A DNA stretch of 64,000 nucleotides from Sulfidibacterium sp036244975. Lineage in GTDB: Bacteria; Bacteroidota; Bacteroidia; Bacteroidales; F082. The stretch covers positions 1-64,000 of the forward strand of contig BTTE01000004.1 in assembly GCA_036244975.1 (NCBI GenBank), in the 5' to 3' direction. Positions within the stretch are counted from its first letter, which is position 1. Each line of letters starts with the position of its first letter. Positions 60,658 through 64,000 of this stretch are shown here, in pieces. Both the position numbers and the translations under genes were made by a program. The notes under the pieces are model-generated. The model saw nothing but the letters and a program-made list of their open reading frames with translations, searched no databases and was not told where the DNA came from.

Positions 60658-63600
60658 TTATTGTTTTCCTTTCAGTATTTCCAGCGCCGCCTGCTTGGCG
60701 GCAGCGAGTGTTTCGCGGTCCACTTTGTGCATCAGCATACCTTTGGTCAGGTCGTCAGTCAGGATGTGGTGATTCAACATCAGCAATTGCAGGATAGTGT
60801 TATTAACCTGCGTTTCCCAAGCGTAGTTATCGGCTACAAAAACCTTGTCCGGGAAACTTTTAAAGACTTCAACCATAACATTTATATGGGGCAAATGCAA
60901 CAGTTGTTGATAGGTTTCGCTCATTGCCGATATTTCCATGTTCATGTTGGGGGTTATCAGCAGGGGTTGGAATTCTCTGGTACTATCAAGGCGTACTTTC
61001 AGGTTTGACAGGTCAATTTCCTCGTCGGGCTGATCGATACGTACCAGTTCGGCTTTTCGCATGAGTTCCATTTGCCACAACCAGAAGTTGTACCGGTCGA
61101 TTTCCGCATTGCTTTCCTGCGGGTCAAATACAGCAGCATATTTTTCCCTTATCAGGTTTTTCACCCTGTTTTTATTTGTGTTGATGTCAGGTCGTTTGTT
61201 GCGTACTTCGCGAATCAGGCGGCGCATGTCTTCGGCGGCAATCTGCGGACCGGTTATCTCTTTTCCTTTCCGGCCAATGTCGGTGGAGAGGATGCCGAGC
61301 TGCACTTTTTTGCCTTCGCCGGTTTTCAGCGCTTCAATAAGATGTTTTTTACTTTCGAATTCCCCTTCTTCGGCCACAAACGGCTGTCCTGCCGGTGTGC
61401 TGGCCAGCGAATCGAACAGCGTGTTAAACAGGTTACGGTCGATGATTTGTTGTTTTTCTTCATCTTCCGAAACAACAGCGGCTACAAAACGGTTTTTAAT
61501 AATATCAAAATCAACGCCCGATATTGTCCACTCTTTGTCCCCTTCACAGAATTTCTTATCCACGAAGATTTTGTTGACCATTTCTTCAAGGTTTATCTCG
61601 TCAATCATTTTGTAGGACGAGCAAAGGTAAGAATGTCCGGTATAATCGTCGTATTCCCAATCGAGCACATCGTCGATGTAGGCACCGTGACGGTCCATTA
61701 CCTCCACAATGTTTTTGTCGCCGGTGTAACGCAACAGGGTTCGCTGGAAATTGGGATTGTCACCGCTGGTGGCTTTCTCTTTGCGTTCGCCATGCGAATT
61801 GCGGTACAGGATGAAATTTTCCGGATTTTCGTAGCGCGTAATTCCCGCCTCTTCTCTGGCGAAATTACTGGCAGTAAGCATAATATCGATTTTATAAGGC
61901 ATGCTTACATCACACAACCCGCTAATAGTACTTCTTGAGTTCAGATCTTCCACATTGGAGTCGGAGGCGCTCTCAAAAAGAGTATAATAGTATTTGATAT
62001 AATCCGGGTCGAAGTCGGTAACGCGACTGAAGTCGCCTTCTTCGGTACCGATGCCGTAGAGGTTGCCTTCTTTGTCGGGAAAAAGATGGAGCATGTCGCC
62101 GGCAATCATTTTAAGCGAACGAACGCCCGTAAGGTTTTTCATCATCCATTTCAGCATCATAGCAGCCAGCATTTCCGACTTACCTACGCCGCTGTCGCCA
62201 CTAATTTGTACCACAAAAACAGCCCCGTCTTCTTCTTCTACGGCAAACATAGAGCCGTGGATGGGAATACCTCCCAACTCTTTTATTTTCTCATTCATCA
62301 CCGTCAGACGAGGCTTTTTGATGTTGCCGAAATAGTCCACCTCTTTTCGGAGCGGAGCAACGATGGCTTTAATGTTTCCCCGAGGACCGGGAATATCAAA
62401 ATAACCGATCTGGGGAAAAGAGATAAGCTTTTCGGGGAAACCGTAAAAACAGATGGTATCGGGAACAAATTGCCGGATATCTTCAAGCGATACTTCTTGT
62501 TTTTCCATCAGACGGAAATTGTCAGTAAGATATTTTATGTAGGATTTGTGAAAAACAAAAAGTTCGTTCACCAGCCCGCCGTTGAAAATCTTACAACGAT
62601 AGTCGCCGGCATCCATGTTTCCGATAAATTGCTCAAGACGGTTCAGGAAAAACGAAGGCATGGGGCGTGTATCCAGCACTTTGATGTATTCATTGGAATT
62701 TTTTTGCGCCAGAACAGCAATCTTTTCCTGTTTATCCTTTTCACCGTGGAGGCGGTCCAGGCGATGGTAAGCAAATTCCCGTTTTTTAGAATCGGTTGCA
62801 ATACGTGTGTGTGTTTGCACATTTTGTTCCGTACCAATAACACCGCATTGCGAAAGCATACGCGGAATCCATTCGAGATGAATTTCCTGATTTTTAACCA
62901 GCGCATGTTGTTTTATATCAAAATGTTCATAAACACTGATGCCGTGTTGTACCATTTCGTTGATGGCAGAATTTTGCTTGAGGAAAACTGCTTCGGACAG
63001 GCGCATGACCGTATGCACATAAGGATAATAATGCTCGTTGGACCTGGTATTGTTGATCAATTGAATGAGGAAAAGAACAAACCAGCGGGTTTCCTGATGC
63101 AGATTTTCCGCAGAGACTTTTTTGTTTCCGCTTTCCGAAACTTCATCCCAGAGCAAATGCCATTCATCCGGCAGGGCTGCATACAAAAAGTCGTTAACCA
63201 GTGATTCAGCTTTTCTCTCCTTCAATTTGTCTGTCTGCTGTTGGAAAGAACGGAATATTCCTGTAAGATTGGTTTTAAAATGGCTTTTTTCAGTAAGCAG
63301 ATAGAGATAGGCAATACGTTGGGCCGCGGTGAGCTCGGATGAATTGACCTTCTCGTGAATGCGACGATTTATGTCGCCGAAAAGTTTTTTCCCGATGGTC
63401 AGATTTTCATTTACCATATTTTGATAAACACCATCGCTAAAGAATTTTAACGTGTTATTTAAATCGATGCTGTTCAGGTTGATACCGATAATTTCCGTGA
63501 AATTCTCCGAAATGCTATGTATCAGTTCCGACATGGATGGCGCCGGAGGATCGTTTTCGAAGGGAAGGTTGAAATGCAGCATCAGCTCTCTGATATATTT

Positions 63601-64000
63601 GCGGAGCAGTTGGTTGGAGCCTTCCATACGGGCTACGTCCGAATGGTGATTTCCTCTGCTAACAACGGCCATAATTTTGGTTTTACCCGGTGAAAACAAG
63701 AGCCGTTCCATTTCCAACAGAATTTCGGCCATAATCAGGTCTTCGTCGGGCGCATCGAGTACATAATGGTTGGGTTCGTAGTTTAATTTGTTGGTTATAT
63801 ATTTCAACAAAGTGGATTTGCCGAAATGCGCCAATACCTGACTGAAAGGATGGTGCTTTATAGCCGGTATTTTAGAATAAACCTGCGGTAGAAGGTTCTC
63901 ATAAACCGAAGTAAACGCCTTGCTTTGAATAAATTCGGACAGGCTGGAGCACCGTCCCGATTCTTCGGTAAATTCAATGACTGCATTTTGTGAATCGTCA
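60658..64000 (-). CDS. Very large P-loop protein, unknown function (N terminus outside window)
   Basis: At least 1113 residues; the frame stays open to the right edge of the window, so the N terminus is missing. A P-loop SGDSGVGKSEMLAAM lies near nucleotides 62175-62204, followed by IAGDMLHLF and GIGTEEGDFSR, resembling the nucleotide-binding site of HPr kinase/PEP carboxykinase-like proteins. The rest (HLEWIPRMLSQ, a long charged C-terminal half, ending LKGKQ) shows no domain recognised here. A cytosolic ATP- or GTP-dependent enzyme or regulator is likely; the precise role is unknown. Confidence 0.75.
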   Translation of the reverse strand, partial: DDSQNAVIEFTEESGRCSSLSEFIQSKAFTSVYENLLPQVYSKIPAIKHHPFSQVLAHFGKSTLLKYITNKLNYEPNHYVLDAPDEDLIMAEILLEMERLLFSPGKTKIMAVVSRGNHHSDVARMEGSNQLLRKYIRELMLHFNLPFENDPPAPSMSELIHSISENFTEIIGINLNSIDLNNTLKFFSDGVYQNMVNENLTIGKKLFGDINRRIHEKVNSSELTAAQRIAYLYLLTEKSHFKTNLTGIFRSFQQQTDKLKERKAESLVNDFLYAALPDEWHLLWDEVSESGNKKVSAENLHQETRWFVLFLIQLINNTRSNEHYYPYVHTVMRLSEAVFLKQNSAINEMVQHGISVYEHFDIKQHALVKNQEIHLEWIPRMLSQCGVIGTEQNVQTHTRIATDSKKREFAYHRLDRLHGEKDKQEKIAVLAQKNSNEYIKVLDTRPMPSFFLNRLEQFIGNMDAGDYRCKIFNGGLVNELFVFHKSYIKYLTDNFRLMEKQEVSLEDIRQFVPDTICFYGFPEKLISFPQIGYFDIPGPRGNIKAIVAPLRKEVDYFGNIKKPRLTVMNEKIKELGGIPIHGSMFAVEEEDGAVFVVQISGDSGVGKSEMLAAMMLKWMMKNLTGVRSLKMIAGDMLHLFPDKEGNLYGIGTEEGDFSRVTDFDPDYIKYYYTLFESASDSNVEDLNSRSTISGLCDVSMPYKIDIMLTASNFAREEAGITRYENPENFILYRNSHGERKEKATSGDNPNFQRTLLRYTGDKNIVEVMDRHGAYIDDVLDWEYDDYTGHSYLCSSYKMIDEINLEEMVNKIFVDKKFCEGDKEWTISGVDFDIIKNRFVAAVVSEDEEKQQIIDRNLFNTLFDSLASTPAGQPFVAEEGEFESKKHLIEALKTGEGKKVQLGILSTDIGRKGKEITGPQIAAEDMRRLIREVRNKRPDINTNKNRVKNLIREKYAAVFDPQESNAEIDRYNFWLWQMELMRKAELVRIDQPDEEIDLSNLKVRLDSTREFQPLLITPNMNMEISAMSETYQQLLHLPHINVMVEVFKSFPDKVFVADNYAWETQVNNTILQLLMLNHHILTDDLTKGMLMHKVDRETLAAAKQAALEILKGKQ

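Noticed and set aside
62086..63204. 372-codon plus-strand frame opposite the P-loop protein
   Set aside because: Antisense shadow; its protein is low in recognisable motifs, while the minus strand has a clear P-loop.

Overview
The window is a piece of a Bacteroidota chromosome, most likely a Bacteroidales-type relative. No 16S gene is present, so the lineage is inferred from gene content. Three proteins carry C-terminal type IX secretion (T9SS) sorting domains. There are GldB-type, DUF4292 and PorT-like envelope proteins, a tryptophanase of the Bacteroides kind, and a fused-gamma 2-oxoacid:ferredoxin oxidoreductase. The Bacteroidota promoter -7 box TAnnTTTG recurs a few to about 100 bases before many start codons. 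Most genes are ordinary housekeeping genes in short operons separated by strong hairpin terminators.

Layout. 1-2.3 kb: end of a T9SS-exported repeat protein, a repeat-rich gap and a frameshifted Bax-like glucosaminidase lipoprotein. 2.3-11.4 kb: HMG-CoA-lyase-like enzyme, CoA-binding protein, ClpB, a beta-barrel protein, a fused aconitase-family dehydratase, a membrane metallophosphoesterase and a decayed EamA transporter. 11.6-18.6 kb: PurF-like amidotransferase, GNAT acetyltransferase, CorA, an omega-amidase/methionine aminotransferase pair and Pgk. 18.6-22.8 kb: a tRNA-Arg(CCU) preceded by a tRNA-like relic, a ferredoxin, an inverted-repeat element and KorAB, whose electron acceptor is plausibly that ferredoxin. 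22.8-27.3 kb: RidA, IspG, an epimerase and an M1 aminopeptidase pseudogene. 27.4-36.3 kb: a degenerate ATPase-like protein, YbeY, MnmG flanked by two parS-like sites, a methyltransferase, a giant histidine kinase and a polyprenyl synthase. 36.3-42.8 kb: a T9SS beta-propeller protein, a thioredoxin-like lipoprotein and tryptophanase. 42.9-48.6 kb: an envelope/dUTPase block on the minus strand (dut, TPR, DUF4292, EnvC, then cupin and RsgA). 48.9-57.3 kb: GlyS, GldB, a beta-barrel protein, MlaEF, QueD-FolE, a BI-1 protein and FabD. 57.4-64 kb: DEAD-box helicase, ProC, a REP-transposase remnant and the C-terminal bulk of a very large P-loop protein running off the window.

The most notable non-genic signals are (i) three intergenic elements (about 2.2, 19.4 and 35.0 kb) that share a plan of outer inverted repeat, a CAAGGC-like block, an inner hairpin and a CAACGAAG block; (ii) two parS-like sites 1900 bp apart on either side of mnmG, which suggest origin proximity; (iii) a tRNA-Arg-like relic split by a palindrome; and (iv) a 20-bp inverted repeat built around an 18-bp palindrome between the aminotransferase and omega-amidase genes. 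Several genes are visibly broken (glucosaminidase, EamA, M1 peptidase, REP transposase), which points to continuing small-scale gene decay. No CRISPR array, complete insertion sequence, rRNA or prophage was seen.
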